DNA of 64,000 bases from Microbacterium oxydans (GTDB lineage: Bacteria; Actinomycetota; Actinomycetes; Actinomycetales; Microbacteriaceae): assembly GCF_900095745.1 (NCBI RefSeq), contig NZ_FMIR01000014.1, positions 186,001-250,000 of the forward strand. Reading direction: 5' to 3'. A model generated the notes under the pieces. That model was not told the DNA's origin. It saw only the letters and a list, made by a program, of their open reading frames with translations, and searched no databases. This document shows positions 1 to 8,540 of this stretch, piece by piece (positions within the stretch are counted from its first letter, which is position 1; each line of letters starts with the position of its first letter). The translations under genes were made by a program, and so were the position numbers.

Positions 1-487
1 TGGTCGTGTGGTCGAGGATGTTCTCGGCCATGACGTGGTTGGTCGCGATGACCGGGATGCCGCGCTCGTGCGCGACGTAGGCCAGGCCGCGGCCGATCAC
101 GATGTGCGACTGGATGTGCACGACATCCGGCTGCACCTGGTCGATGACCTTGCGGGCGTACGGCTTCGAGCGCCACGGCCAGACGAATCGCAGCCAGTCG
201 TGGGGCGCCCAGCGCACCGACGGCAGCCGGTGCAGCGTCATCGGCTCGCCCTCGATGACCTCGGTGCGCGGCTGCGCACGGCGGTAGGCCTGGTTGGGGG
301 CGACGACGTGCACGTCATGGCCGCGCTGCACGAGGCCCGCGGCGAGGCGCTCGGCGAAGCGGGCGGCGCCGTTGATGTCGGGCGCGAACGTGTCGCAGCC
401 GATCACGATCTTCAAGGGGCGGGGCGCGGATTCGGCGGCGGGGCCGCTCGACGGATCGATCGGATCGTCGGAGGGAGTCACAGACAT
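1..487 (-). CDS. GT4-type glycosyltransferase, N-terminal part (truncated by window edge)
   Basis: An open reading frame runs from ATG at 487 off the left edge, so about 162 N-terminal residues are visible. After a Pro/Ser/Asp-rich leader of about 25 residues the sequence reads KIVIGCDTFAPDINGAARF, then a conserved Gly-rich region and DVVHIQSHIVIGRG. This is the N-terminal Rossmann domain of GT-B fold family 4 glycosyltransferases (PimB/WcaL-like), which transfer sugars from nucleotide or GDP donors. The donor-binding C-terminal domain lies outside the window, so donor and acceptor cannot be named. It is divergent from the gene at 612. Confidence 0.82.
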   Translation of the reverse strand, partial: MSVTPSDDPIDPSSGPAAESAPRPLKIVIGCDTFAPDINGAARFAERLAAGLVQRGHDVHVVAPNQAYRRAQPRTEVIEGEPMTLHRLPSVRWAPHDWLRFVWPWRSKPYARKVIDQVQPDVVHIQSHIVIGRGLAYVAHERGIPVIATNHVMAENILDHTT

Positions 488-611
488 GCTGCCTTACGAT
501 GTGGCGGCCAAGGGAAAGCCCTGGTCGGGCGCTGGCCACTCTACCCGAGCGCCCTGCGCGGACGGCCGAGGCGTACCGGGCATCCCCAGCCTCAGCCGTT
601 AGCGTGGAGCC

Positions 612-1199
612 ATGCGACTGACTGCCGACGCCGATCCCCAGCTGTGGATTCCCGTGACGGACTCGCTCGGGTGGAGGGGCCGTCGGCACCGCAAGGCGGC
701 TATCCGCATGCTGCTCGGCCAGGTCAACGCCGCGGTGGGCGCGACCGAGCGTCCCGGTTCGCGGTTCGGCGCGTGGGCGATGAGCCAGGCGGCGCCGATG
801 CTGATGAAGCGGGCGGACGGCCGGGTGCTGGTGTGGACCTGGAAGGCCGAGCCGGACCTGGTCGTGGCGATGGCGACGGCACAGGTCCTGACGCCGGATG
901 TGCGGATCGCGCGCGCGTCGATGCCGATGGACTACGACGACACGCAGTCGTTCCCCACCAGGCTCGGCGTGGGTGAGAAGCTTCTCGTGCCGATGCCGCC
1001 CTCGCCGGCGTCGCCGCCCTTCGCGACCTATACCTGGGACACCGGCACCCATCTGGTGACGCTGACCGCGGTGTGCAGCGACAAGGAGCGGTTCGGCACA
1101 CTCATCGGCGCGCTCGATGAGCTGGCGCGCAGCATCCGCATCGCCGACGACCTCGCCGGCGGCGAGTCCCCCGACGTGCTGCGGCTCGATCCCGCCTGA
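612..1199 (+). CDS. Conserved hypothetical protein, 195 aa
   Basis: Not recognised as a named family. It has an ATG start with GGAG just upstream (606-609), codon use like its neighbours, and no signal peptide or membrane helix. The sequence mixes short beta-prone stretches (RVLVWTWKAEPDLVVAMATAQ) with a C-terminal helix, and looks like a small soluble alpha/beta protein. It is transcribed away from the glycosyltransferase and ends 58 bp before the MarR gene, with the MarR inverted repeat in between, so it is probably its own unit. Function unknown. Confidence 0.7.
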   Translation: MRLTADADPQLWIPVTDSLGWRGRRHRKAAIRMLLGQVNAAVGATERPGSRFGAWAMSQAAPMLMKRADGRVLVWTWKAEPDLVVAMATAQVLTPDVRIARASMPMDYDDTQSFPTRLGVGEKLLVPMPPSPASPPFATYTWDTGTHLVTLTAVCSDKERFGTLIGALDELARSIRIADDLAGGESPDVLRLDPA

Positions 1200-1210
1200 G
1201 AGCACGGCAT

Positions 1211-1229
1211 GCTTCACAAATAGTGAAGC
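1211..1229. promoter_or_regulatory. Inverted repeat, probable MarR operator
   Basis: GCTTCAC-aaata-GTGAAGC is a perfect 7+7 inverted repeat 29 bp before the MarR start at 1258. It is followed by TAACAAT (1234-1240), a possible -10. Position and symmetry fit autoregulation of the MarR-membrane protein pair, which is inference. Confidence 0.6.
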
Positions 1230-1257
1230 TAGGTAACAATGTAGTAGCATCACGGTT

Positions 1258-1716
1258 ATGGACCCTCTGCTGCTCGACCGCCTGCTCCAGATCGGCGACC
1301 TGTTCCAGCGCGACATGGCGCGGGCGTTCGAAGGCACGGGACTCACGACAGCCCGAGTCCACCTGCTGTGGATGCTGCAGCACGCGGGGCCGTCCACCCA
1401 GCAGACGCTCGCCCGGTTGTGCGAGGTCAGTCCCCGCAACATCACCGGCCTTGTCGATGCACTCGAAGCCTCCGGGCACGTGCGTCGCACCCCTCATCCG
1501 TCGGATCGGCGGGCCGTTCTGGTCGAGCTGACCGCCACGGCCGCCGACACGATGGCGCAGATGCAGAAGGAGCACACCGAGCTCAACTCGACCCTCCTGG
1601 ACGCCGTCGCGCCGGAAGATCGCGACGCCATGGAGCGCGGAATCACCGCGATCGCCGACCACCTCGAGCAACTCGTGGCTCAGGCCGCGGACGAGCCCCC
1701 GAAGGACGCTCCGTGA
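1258..1716 (+). CDS. MarR-family transcriptional regulator
   Basis: This 152-residue protein has the winged-helix layout of MarR proteins. A dimerisation helix comes first, then TTARVHLLWMLQHAGPSTQQ, the recognition region CEVSPRNITGLVDALEASG, and the wing with the hallmark R(T)PHPSDRRAVLVELT. Dimeric MarR proteins repress neighbouring efflux or detoxification genes and release DNA on ligand binding; no ligand can be inferred. An inverted repeat at 1211-1229 is its likely operator. Its stop overlaps the GTG start of the next gene (GTGA, 1713-1716), so the two are translationally coupled. Confidence 0.9.
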   Translation: MDPLLLDRLLQIGDLFQRDMARAFEGTGLTTARVHLLWMLQHAGPSTQQTLARLCEVSPRNITGLVDALEASGHVRRTPHPSDRRAVLVELTATAADTMAQMQKEHTELNSTLLDAVAPEDRDAMERGITAIADHLEQLVAQAADEPPKDAP

Positions 1717-2396
1717 GCGCCGAGCCGAGCGTGAGTCGGGCGAACCTACCCGCTCCTCCGCCCGCCCCGACCCGCACCGCCCGCGTCCTCAACATGCTCC
1801 ATCGGGCGTGGATCGCCGAGCTCCGCGTGTACTCGAGCATCGGCCGCGCGATCGCCCGACGGCCCGCCGTTCCCGCCGGTGGAACCGGCATCGGCTACCA
1901 CCGCCCGGTGCTGACGATCCTCATCATCTTCATCGTGCTGTCGGCGGTCGAGATCCCGATCCTCGACCTCATCGTGCACCCCTGGCCGGCGGTGCGGATC
2001 CCGATCCTCATCGTCGGGATCTGGGGGCTGACGTGGATGATCGGACTGCTCTGCGCGATGCTCCTGCGTCCGCATGCCGTGGCACCGGAGGGTATCCACG
2101 TGCGGAGCGGCCTTGAGGTCGACGTGTTCGTCCCGTGGGACGCGGTCGCGTCGGTGGCGATCGCGAAGCGCGTCGATGAGCCGAAGCAGCCGCGCATCAC
2201 CCACGGCGAGCGCGGGGTCGAATACGCGGAGCGAATGCAGGACGAGACGAACATCGAGATCGAGTTGGAGCGTCCGTTCGCGATCCGCCTTCCCGGCCTC
2301 GCGCCGCGCGGTGGTCGGCACGATGTCACGAGCATCCACCTCTGGGCGGATGAGCCGCGCGCGTTCCTCGACGCTGCCCGCCCGTTCCTAATCTGA
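1713..2396 (+). CDS. Membrane protein coupled to MarR regulator
   Basis: The GTG start at 1713 overlaps the MarR stop and gives 227 residues; upstream in-frame codons lie inside marR and are not needed. Residues about 65-120 hold two hydrophobic segments (VLTILIIFIVLSAVEIPILDLIV and IPILIVGIWGLTWMIGLLCAMLL). They are followed by a soluble domain with VFVPWDAVASVAI, which resembles the PH-like fold of small bacterial membrane proteins. The topology suggests two N-terminal helices and a cytoplasmic C-terminal domain. The coupling implies that it is the MarR target, but the role is unknown. Confidence 0.75.
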   Translation: MSAEPSVSRANLPAPPPAPTRTARVLNMLHRAWIAELRVYSSIGRAIARRPAVPAGGTGIGYHRPVLTILIIFIVLSAVEIPILDLIVHPWPAVRIPILIVGIWGLTWMIGLLCAMLLRPHAVAPEGIHVRSGLEVDVFVPWDAVASVAIAKRVDEPKQPRITHGERGVEYAERMQDETNIEIELERPFAIRLPGLAPRGGRHDVTSIHLWADEPRAFLDAARPFLI

Positions 2397-2425
2397 GCAC
2401 GCCCTGCGCCGAGGCGGCAAGCCGT

Positions 2426-2836
2426 TCAGCCCAGCCCGTGCTCCGCGAGCCACTCCTTCGCCACCCCGGCGGGTGCCCGCACCAGCCAGGCATCCGTGAT
2501 GATCTCGTCCAGCTGATCGCGGTCGATGGCGTCGAGACGCACCAGCAGCCCCGGATAGCCGTCGAAGTGCGGGATCGTGAAGAGCACCTCGGGTTCCGCG
2601 GCGAGCAGGGCCTCCTTCTCCTCGACGTCAGCGACGCGCACGGCGAGCACCTCTCCCGCGGGCCACTCGCGCCCGAGGTCGGAGAGCTGCCGCAGGTCGG
2701 TCGCGCTCGGGCCGCGAAGCCAGGCGAACTGCCCGCTCTTGACCCGGAACGCGGCCTCACCGGTGTGGCCGCTCACCGACTCCTCGGCGCCGGGCAGCGC
2801 CAGGGCGATCGCCCGCACGTCGTCGATGCTCGCCAT
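2426..2836 (-). CDS. MmcQ/YjbR family protein
   Basis: The start chosen is MASIDDVRAIALALPGAEES, 136 residues, the normal size for the family; a longer upstream extension has no family similarity. Family marks are ALPGAEESVSGHTGEAAFRVK near the N-terminus and the C-terminal DEIITDAWLVRAPAGVAKEW. The YjbR fold is a small DNA-binding-like alpha/beta domain of unproven function. The gene stands alone, convergent with the membrane-protein gene at 1713-2396. Confidence 0.82.
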   Translation of the reverse strand: MASIDDVRAIALALPGAEESVSGHTGEAAFRVKSGQFAWLRGPSATDLRQLSDLGREWPAGEVLAVRVADVEEKEALLAAEPEVLFTIPHFDGYPGLLVRLDAIDRDQLDEIITDAWLVRAPAGVAKEWLAEHGLG

Positions 2837-3006
2837 CCCGCCATCGTCGCGTACGCGGGCGATCACCACAACGCCATGGCCTTTCGGCGCACGCTCTCCT
2901 GCTGCACCGAGTGCGACGAAGACGAGCTGTGCACAATCACCGGTTCTGGACTCATGCGGCACCGGAATACCGTGACATCGTGGGCCTCCGGATTCAGACT
3001 GGAGGC

Positions 3007-3252
3007 ATGCGCTTGAACGACCCGCAGGTATGGACACTGATCGGGGTGTTCGCCGCCGTCATGCTCGGCGGCATGACGCTCATGACGACGCAGCTCAGCC
3101 GCGTGATCCGCGCCGAAGTCGGTCGCATCGACGCCACCCTCTCGGCGCGCATCGACGGCGTCGACGCGCGCCTGGGGCGCATCGAGTCGAAGCTCGACGA
3201 CCTCGACAAAGAACTCACGAACCTCGCCGCACGGTTCTGGCGGTCACAGTAG
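3007..3252 (+). CDS. Small membrane-anchored coiled-coil protein
   Basis: This protein of about 80 residues has one N-terminal membrane helix (TLIGVFAAVMLGGMTLMTTQL, residues about 10-30). A heptad-like tail with regularly spaced Leu/Ile follows (DATLSARIDGVDARLGRIES), predicting a coiled coil. GGAGG at 3001-3005 lies one base from ATG 3007 but seven bases from an in-frame TTG at 3013, so the real start may be the TTG (79 residues). The fold resembles small DUF-type anchors or LemA/DivIC-like scaffolds only superficially, and the function is unknown. Confidence 0.65.
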   Translation: MRLNDPQVWTLIGVFAAVMLGGMTLMTTQLSRVIRAEVGRIDATLSARIDGVDARLGRIESKLDDLDKELTNLAARFWRSQ

Positions 3253-3265
3253 CCCTCCCCCCGGT

Positions 3266-4900
3266 TCAGACCGTCACGTCTCCCACCAGGTTGACCCTGA
3301 TTCCCATGCCCGCGAACATCGCGGCCTTGGCGATCAGAGCCTTGTCCGCCGTCTCGGCATCCGGAGCGTAGACGAGCTGTGCGTGGTTGGCCTTGTGGCG
3401 AGCCATGAACTGATCGCGGGAGACCCCGTGCAGCACGACGTGCGCGATCGGCCACTCCGGGTTCGTGGCGTCCTTGCGGCGCTGGGTCTCCTCGGCCGGG
3501 AGCTCGACGACCGACGCGCGGAAGATGTCCGCCTGCAGGATCCCGTCGGCGATGAACACGCGCGACAGCACGATCTCGCCCGGCTTCGAGACGCCGTTGA
3601 TCGTGGCTCCGCCCGCGGGGAAGAACACGTGCCCCTGCCGCCAGCCCTCGGCGTTCTGCCATCCACCCAGGTGCGACGCCGGAACCGAGCCCGAGATCTC
3701 GTAGACCCAGACGAACTGCCCGTCGTACTCCTCGCCCCAGCGCACGTCGTGCAGGGTGTTGTCGGGAACGAGCCCCATCGCGCGCCACACGCGGTCGGTC
3801 ACCAGCGCATCCACCGCCACGCCCTCGTCGGCCTCATTGAAGTGCGGGAACGCGCGGCCGTCGTGCAGCACCCGCGAACCGTCGCGGGAGGTCACGGGCG
3901 GACGCTGAGTCGAGTTCAAGATGCCCTCGGCGAGGTCGGACGCCGGAACCAGGTCCTTCAGTCCCTGCTGGTACTGGATGCCCACCGCGTCGAGGCCGAA
4001 GTCGTCGGCGATGCGGAGCGCGGCGATGTACATCTTCAACTGCCACTGCACCTGCTCGCGGGTGAGCTCGGTGGCGGCATCCTCGCCGTACCGGAAGGTC
4101 ATGCCCGCATCGATCAGCCAGTCGTAGGCGGCGTCCGCCTCGGCCTCGGTGACCTCGAGCATCTCGGCGTAGAGGGCCGACTGCGACAGGCGCTCCTTGT
4201 AGATGCCCGTCTGGTTGAGCAGCTCGTCGTCGAAGATGGCGTTGTACATGCCCATGCAGCCCTCGTCGAAGACGCCGATGATCGCCTTCTCCGCCAGCAG
4301 CTCCGCGGCGAGCGCCTCGCCCAGCTGCTTCTCGGGGCTGTCGGGCAGCGCGGGCAGCGCGCGCACGTGCGAAGCGTCATGGGTGATGGCACCCGTCTCG
4401 GTCCACTCCTTGATGCCGGCCTTGAACCAGTCGTCCGAGAAGTCGACCGACCAGATCGTGGCGTAGGGCTTGTCCATCTTCGTCAGACCGGCGTTCAGGC
4501 CGAGCAGTCCGACGAGGCCGGGCCAATCGCCGGCGAAGTTCGCGACCGTGAGGATCGGGCCCTGGTGCGTGCGGAGGCCGGCGAGCACGTGGTGGGAGTA
4601 CTGCCAGACGGCTTCGGCGACGATGAGCGGAGCATCGGTCGGGATGTTCTTGAAGACCTCGAGGCCCATGCGCTGGCTCGAGATGAAGCCGTGGCCCGTC
4701 TCGGGATCGACGTCGTTGGCGCGGACGACGGCCCATCCGAGGTCGTTGAAGACGCCGGTGACGCCGGCTTCGAGCTCCACCTGCACCGGCCAGCCGCCGG
4801 TGTTGGCAGCCTCGCGCAGGTCGCCCGAGGCGATCAGGTAGGCGGTCTTCGGCGCGGACGCCGGGCGGGACACGGGGGCGGGAAGTGCGTAGGTGGTCAT
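3266..4900 (-). CDS. L-fucose/L-arabinose isomerase-superfamily protein
   Basis: This 544-residue protein belongs to the fucose/arabinose isomerase superfamily, which interconverts aldoses and ketoses with a divalent metal. Visible blocks include an N-terminal Rossmann-like region, SVDFSDDWFKAGIKEW, IGVFDEGCMGMYNAIFDDE (around the expected metal-ligand region) and a His-rich C-terminal segment (HGVSRDQFMARHKANHAQ). Its ATG overlaps the stop of the upstream FGGY kinase (ATGA, 4897-4900), so isomerase and kinase form a coupled pair, the classic aldose to ketose to ketose-phosphate arrangement. The sugar is not decided by sequence. The unit is controlled by the LacI-type operator at 6463-6476. 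Confidence 0.72.
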   Translation of the reverse strand: MTTYALPAPVSRPASAPKTAYLIASGDLREAANTGGWPVQVELEAGVTGVFNDLGWAVVRANDVDPETGHGFISSQRMGLEVFKNIPTDAPLIVAEAVWQYSHHVLAGLRTHQGPILTVANFAGDWPGLVGLLGLNAGLTKMDKPYATIWSVDFSDDWFKAGIKEWTETGAITHDASHVRALPALPDSPEKQLGEALAAELLAEKAIIGVFDEGCMGMYNAIFDDELLNQTGIYKERLSQSALYAEMLEVTEAEADAAYDWLIDAGMTFRYGEDAATELTREQVQWQLKMYIAALRIADDFGLDAVGIQYQQGLKDLVPASDLAEGILNSTQRPPVTSRDGSRVLHDGRAFPHFNEADEGVAVDALVTDRVWRAMGLVPDNTLHDVRWGEEYDGQFVWVYEISGSVPASHLGGWQNAEGWRQGHVFFPAGGATINGVSKPGEIVLSRVFIADGILQADIFRASVVELPAEETQRRKDATNPEWPIAHVVLHGVSRDQFMARHKANHAQLVYAPDAETADKALIAKAAMFAGMGIRVNLVGDVTV

Positions 4901-6426
4901 GATTCCTCCGGGGTTGAGTGGGATGACGTGCCGCGCTGCTCGGCGGCGAGTTCATGGACGACGCTCTTCGTCCCGTCGTACAGGCGCACGTACCGGTCGA
5001 AGAGGGTGTCGTAGGTGACGCGCAGCTCAGGGTTCGGCGTGATGCGCTCGACGACGGGGTTCCAGTCGGTGATGAGCGGCGCCTCGCCCTCGGCCGCCAC
5101 GGCGGCAGCAGCCAGGAAGGCCGCTCCGTAGCTCGCACCGATCGTCGTCTCCGGCACCTCCTGGACGAGTCCGGTGACATCGGAGACGATCTGCAGCCAC
5201 AGCCGCCCCTGCGTACCGCCGCCGACCGCGACGATCCGGCGGATGTCGGCGCCGGCGGCCCGCATGGTCTCGACGTTGTGCCGCACGCCCAGGGCGGTGG
5301 CCTCGAGCGCCGCCCGGTACAGGTCTCCCCTGGTGTGCTCCAGCGTCAGTCCGGCGATCACGCCCCGCGCATCCGGGTCCTGGATGGGGGTGCGCTCGCC
5401 CGCGAAGTACGGGAGCATCAGCACACCGCGAGCGCCGACCGCCGATGCTTCCGCTTCGGCGAGGAGCTGCGGGTAGTCGGCATCGGTCAGCTCTTTGAGC
5501 CAGGTGGTCAGCGCGCCCGAGGTCGAGAGGCCTCCGGCGAGGTTCCGGGTTCCGGGGAACGCGCCGGCCGTCGTCCACATAGACGGGGTGCGCAGCGCGG
5601 GCTCCCCCGGGGTGACCGCGCTGGTGAACACCATGAACATCGTCGTCCCGTACATGAGCATCAGGTCGGCGGTCTCATGCGCGCCGACGCTGACGGCCTC
5701 GGTCCAGGCATCGATCGTGCCCGTGATGACGGGAGTTCCCGCCGGGATTCCGGTCGATTCGGATGCCTGCACGGTGACGGTGCCGGCGATGTCGCCCGCC
5801 CACGTCAGGCGCGGCTGCACGATCGTGGTGGCGTAGCGGCCCCAGAACGGGGCATGCCATCTCTCGCTCTCGATGTCGTAGAGGGGAGAGACCTGGCTCG
5901 CGGACTGATGGTCGAACACGTACGCGCCGGTGAGATGACGGACGAGCCACGATGCGGGCATGAACAGCCGTCGGGCGCGCGCCCAGGCCGCCGGCTCCTC
6001 CTCTTCGATCCAGGCGATCTTCGGCCCGCCGGCCTGCGAGGTGAGCACAGAGCCTCCGATGCGGGTGATCTCCTCGACGCCGAGCTCGGCGGTGATCCGT
6101 TCGATCTGGGCGGACGCGCGGGTGTCGACGCCGTAGAGGATCGCGGGTCGGACCGGCTGGTCGTTCTCGTCGGCGAGGAGGATGCAGGGGCCCATCCCGC
6201 TCACGCCGACAGCGACGATCTCGGCATCGGGGTGTGCGGCGCGCAGTTCGCGGGCGATGTCGACGAACTCGTCCCACCAGATCGAAGCATCCATCTCGAC
6301 CCAGCCGGTGTGCGGCCGGGAGACGTCGTGCGCGCGGGTGGCGGTCGCGACGATGGTGCCGTCGTCCGCCACGAGCACGCCTTTGGTGCTCGATGTGCCG
6401 ACGTCCACCCCGAGGGTGCATCGCAT
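4897..6426 (-). CDS. FGGY-family carbohydrate kinase
   Basis: The start chosen is MRCTLGVDVGTSSTKGVLVA, because a strong AAGGAGGA sits seven to eight bases before ATG 6426; upstream in-frame codons lie in the operator. The product has 509 residues, normal for xylulokinase-like FGGY enzymes. The N-terminal phosphate-binding GVDVGTSSTKG, the central GTIDAWTEAVSVGA and LPYFAGERTPIQDPDARG, and the C-terminal adenosine motif VAVGGGTQGRLWLQIVSDV are all present. It phosphorylates a sugar or ketose with ATP. Translational overlap with the isomerase suggests that the isomerase product is its substrate. Xylulokinase versus fuculokinase cannot be settled here. Confidence 0.85.
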   Translation of the reverse strand: MRCTLGVDVGTSSTKGVLVADDGTIVATATRAHDVSRPHTGWVEMDASIWWDEFVDIARELRAAHPDAEIVAVGVSGMGPCILLADENDQPVRPAILYGVDTRASAQIERITAELGVEEITRIGGSVLTSQAGGPKIAWIEEEEPAAWARARRLFMPASWLVRHLTGAYVFDHQSASQVSPLYDIESERWHAPFWGRYATTIVQPRLTWAGDIAGTVTVQASESTGIPAGTPVITGTIDAWTEAVSVGAHETADLMLMYGTTMFMVFTSAVTPGEPALRTPSMWTTAGAFPGTRNLAGGLSTSGALTTWLKELTDADYPQLLAEAEASAVGARGVLMLPYFAGERTPIQDPDARGVIAGLTLEHTRGDLYRAALEATALGVRHNVETMRAAGADIRRIVAVGGGTQGRLWLQIVSDVTGLVQEVPETTIGASYGAAFLAAAAVAAEGEAPLITDWNPVVERITPNPELRVTYDTLFDRYVRLYDGTKSVVHELAAEQRGTSSHSTPEES

Positions 6427-6462
6427 GGTGTCCTCCTTGATCACGCCTGGGGAAAGCGTAAC

Positions 6463-6476
6463 TGAAATCGATTTCA
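6463..6476. promoter_or_regulatory. LacI-type operator upstream of the kinase-isomerase unit
   Basis: TGAAATCGATTTCA is a perfect 14-bp palindrome with the central CG typical of LacI/GalR operators. On the minus strand it lies between a possible -35 TTGCGC and -10 TTACGC. A nearly identical site sits at 12659-12672 in front of the binding protein. The LacI gene at 6557-7546 is the obvious candidate for binding. Confidence 0.85.
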
Positions 6477-6520
6477 CAGCGCAAGCACGAAATCGTGGTT
6501 ACGCATGCACCATCTGTCTC

Positions 6521-6550
6521 CGAGGCGATGCGGGCCGAGGCGATGCGGGC
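6521..6550. repeat. Perfect 15-bp tandem duplication
   Basis: CGAGGCGATGCGGGC occurs twice head-to-tail (6521-6535, 6536-6550) just past the stop codon of the LacI gene, between it and the kinase promoter. It is probably replication slippage; no function is evident. Confidence 0.85.
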
Positions 6551-6556
6551 CGAAGC

Positions 6557-7546
6557 CTACGCGGGGCGCAGGGCCGTCGCGTGCCGGGTCTCGCCCCGCA
6601 GCACGACCGTGCGCGGGGCATGGGTGTCGCCGGCGATGCGCTCGAGGAGCATGCGCGCCGCCGTGACGCCCATGTGTCGGGCGGGCAGTTGCACCATCGT
6701 GACGGCGGTGGGCGAGAGCGTGGTGAAGGGCAGCGACCCGACGACCGCGACCCCGACTGCCGGCGGGGTGAGCCCGTGTTCCGTGAGCACCTGGATCGCC
6801 CCGACGCCGATGAGGTTGTTTCCGGCGACGACGGCGTCGGGCGGCTCGGGAAGGGCGAGCAACTCCTCCATCGCCGCACGCGCGCCGTCGACACGGAAGG
6901 TCGCGAACCGCTGCAGCTGGTCGATGTCGGCCTGGCGGCCCGCCGAGGTGAGCGCCGCCCGCCAGCCGGCGGCGCGTTCGGCCGCGGTGTCGATGTCTTC
7001 CGGACCGCCGATGTAGGCGATGCGTCGATAGCCGGCGGCGATCAGGGACTCGGTCGCCGCGACGCCCGCCTCGCGGTTCGCCATCACGACGACATCGAGC
7101 TCATGGCGCGTGACACGGTCGACGGCCACCACCGGCCGACCGGTGGAGAGGATGCTGTCGAGATCCGTCGCCTTCGACGCCGCCGCGATGATCATGCCGG
7201 ACATGTGCTCGGCGATCGCGATCTGCAGGTACGTCGCCTCTTTCTCGGTCTGCGAGTCGGAGTTGCAGAGCACCACCGAGTACCCGGCCTCGGAGGCGAC
7301 ATCCTCGACCCCGCGCGCCATCTCGGTGAAGTAGGGGTTCTCGATGTCGGGGATGACGAGGGCGATGACCTCGGAGGTCTGGGTGCGCAGCGTGCGGGCG
7401 GCGCGGTTCGGCGTGAAGTTCAGCTCGTGCGCCGCGGCACGCACGGCCTCGATCTTCTCGGGCGAGACTCTGGTGCCGTTGAACACCCGCGAGACGGTCG
7501 CCGGCGAGACGCCCGCGCGCCGCGCGACGTCGTAGATCGTGGTCAT
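6557..7546 (-). CDS. LacI-family transcriptional repressor of the first sugar locus
   Basis: The 329-residue product starts MTTIYDVARRAGVSPATVSR, the canonical LacI helix-turn-helix and hinge (VSRVFNG; later NRAARTLRTQ). A periplasmic-binding-protein-like effector domain follows (VIALVIPDIENPYFTEMARG, the GGPEDIDTAAERAAGW region, VVAGNNLIGVGAIQVL). ATG 7546 is preceded by GAGGGCGGGAA. It lies between the NanA-like lyase gene (67 bp upstream) and the kinase operon, inside the locus that shares the TGAAATCG(A/G)TTTCA operators, which it most likely reads. The effector is presumably the imported sugar or a phosphorylated derivative. Confidence 0.92.
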   Translation of the reverse strand: MTTIYDVARRAGVSPATVSRVFNGTRVSPEKIEAVRAAAHELNFTPNRAARTLRTQTSEVIALVIPDIENPYFTEMARGVEDVASEAGYSVVLCNSDSQTEKEATYLQIAIAEHMSGMIIAAASKATDLDSILSTGRPVVAVDRVTRHELDVVVMANREAGVAATESLIAAGYRRIAYIGGPEDIDTAAERAAGWRAALTSAGRQADIDQLQRFATFRVDGARAAMEELLALPEPPDAVVAGNNLIGVGAIQVLTEHGLTPPAVGVAVVGSLPFTTLSPTAVTMVQLPARHMGVTAARMLLERIAGDTHAPRTVVLRGETRHATALRPA

Positions 7547-7613
7547 TTCCCGCCCTCTGCTGCCCGGATGCTTCACCCTACCGGCCTCTCCGGACGACAC
7601 CCGCGATCGCGCG

Positions 7614-8540
7614 TCATGCGGTCTCGCGGGCATCCTCCTCGGCGGTGATCACGATGTTCTCCTGCAGGCTCGCGAAGACCGTGTCCAGGCGGGCTCGACC
7701 GTCGTCGTCGAGTGTCGGGAGCGGGGAGCGGCAGTCCCCGAGCGGCACCGACAGCGTGCCGCCGAGGTACTTGGCCGCGCCGAACACGCCGACCTCGACC
7801 ATGCCCTCGACGGTGTCGTTGATGCGCACCTGCACGTCGCGCGCGCCGGCGAGGTCGCCGGACTCGAACCGTCGACGCAGCGACAGGAAGAGCTCGATCT
7901 GCAGGCTCACGGTGGTGCCGATCGCCCCGCGTGCGCCGATCGACAGCGCCGGCAGGTAGAACTCGTCGAAGCCGTTGATCAGCGTCAGGTGCGGGTAGCG
8001 GCGGAGGATCCGCTCCGCCCCATACAGGTTGCGCGAGGTGTGTTTGACGCCGATCACCTGGGGCAGAGCGAGCAGCTCGTCGAAGCCGCCCTCGGAGATG
8101 TCGCGCCCAGTGAACTGCGGGATGTTGTAGAGGATGAAGGGCAGCTCGACCGCATCGATCACGGTGCGGAGGTGCCGCACGACATCCGCCGTCGAATAGC
8201 CGTAGTACAGCGGCGGGATCATGGAGATCGCTGCGACACCGGCATCCTTCGCCGCGGCGGCGATGCGCACCGCCTCTCCCGTCGACATCGCGCCGACGTG
8301 CGAGACCACGGGCACGCGCCCCGCGGCAGCCGTGACGGCGGTCTCGGCCACGGCGATGCGCTCGGCCTCGGAGAGCAGCACGCCCTCGCCGGACGACCCG
8401 CAGATGTAGAGGCCCTCGACGCCGCGACGGATGTCGGTGTCGAGCATGGTCGCGAGCGCGCCGTGATCGACGCTCTCGTCGCCGCGCATCGGGGTGACCG
8501 CCGCCGTGAACAGGCGCGCGCCGAGAAGATCGCTCACCAT
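7614..8540 (-). CDS. DHDPS/N-acetylneuraminate lyase family aldolase
   Basis: This 308-residue class I aldolase-fold protein carries GSSGEG (residues 48-53), Tyr138 in LYNIPQFTG and the Schiff-base Lys166 in IGVKHTS. The GVKHTSRNLYGAERI and INGFDEFYLPALSIGARGAIG blocks look more like N-acetylneuraminate lyase (NanA) than DapA. It should cleave, or condense pyruvate to, a 2-keto-3-deoxy acid sugar. The start overlaps the upstream SDR stop: ATG 8540 with an in-frame GTG at 8537 that makes GTGA. Substrate is unresolved. Sialic acid is possible, but no NanE/NanK genes are nearby. Confidence 0.8.
   Translation of the reverse strand: MVSDLLGARLFTAAVTPMRGDESVDHGALATMLDTDIRRGVEGLYICGSSGEGVLLSEAERIAVAETAVTAAAGRVPVVSHVGAMSTGEAVRIAAAAKDAGVAAISMIPPLYYGYSTADVVRHLRTVIDAVELPFILYNIPQFTGRDISEGGFDELLALPQVIGVKHTSRNLYGAERILRRYPHLTLINGFDEFYLPALSIGARGAIGTTVSLQIELFLSLRRRFESGDLAGARDVQVRINDTVEGMVEVGVFGAAKYLGGTLSVPLGDCRSPLPTLDDDGRARLDTVFASLQENIVITAEEDARETA

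Noticed and set aside
3383..5014. Long open frame antisense to the isomerase gene
   Set aside because: Rich in Arg/Val/His/Asp with no family motif. It mirrors the third-position GC of the real gene on the other strand.
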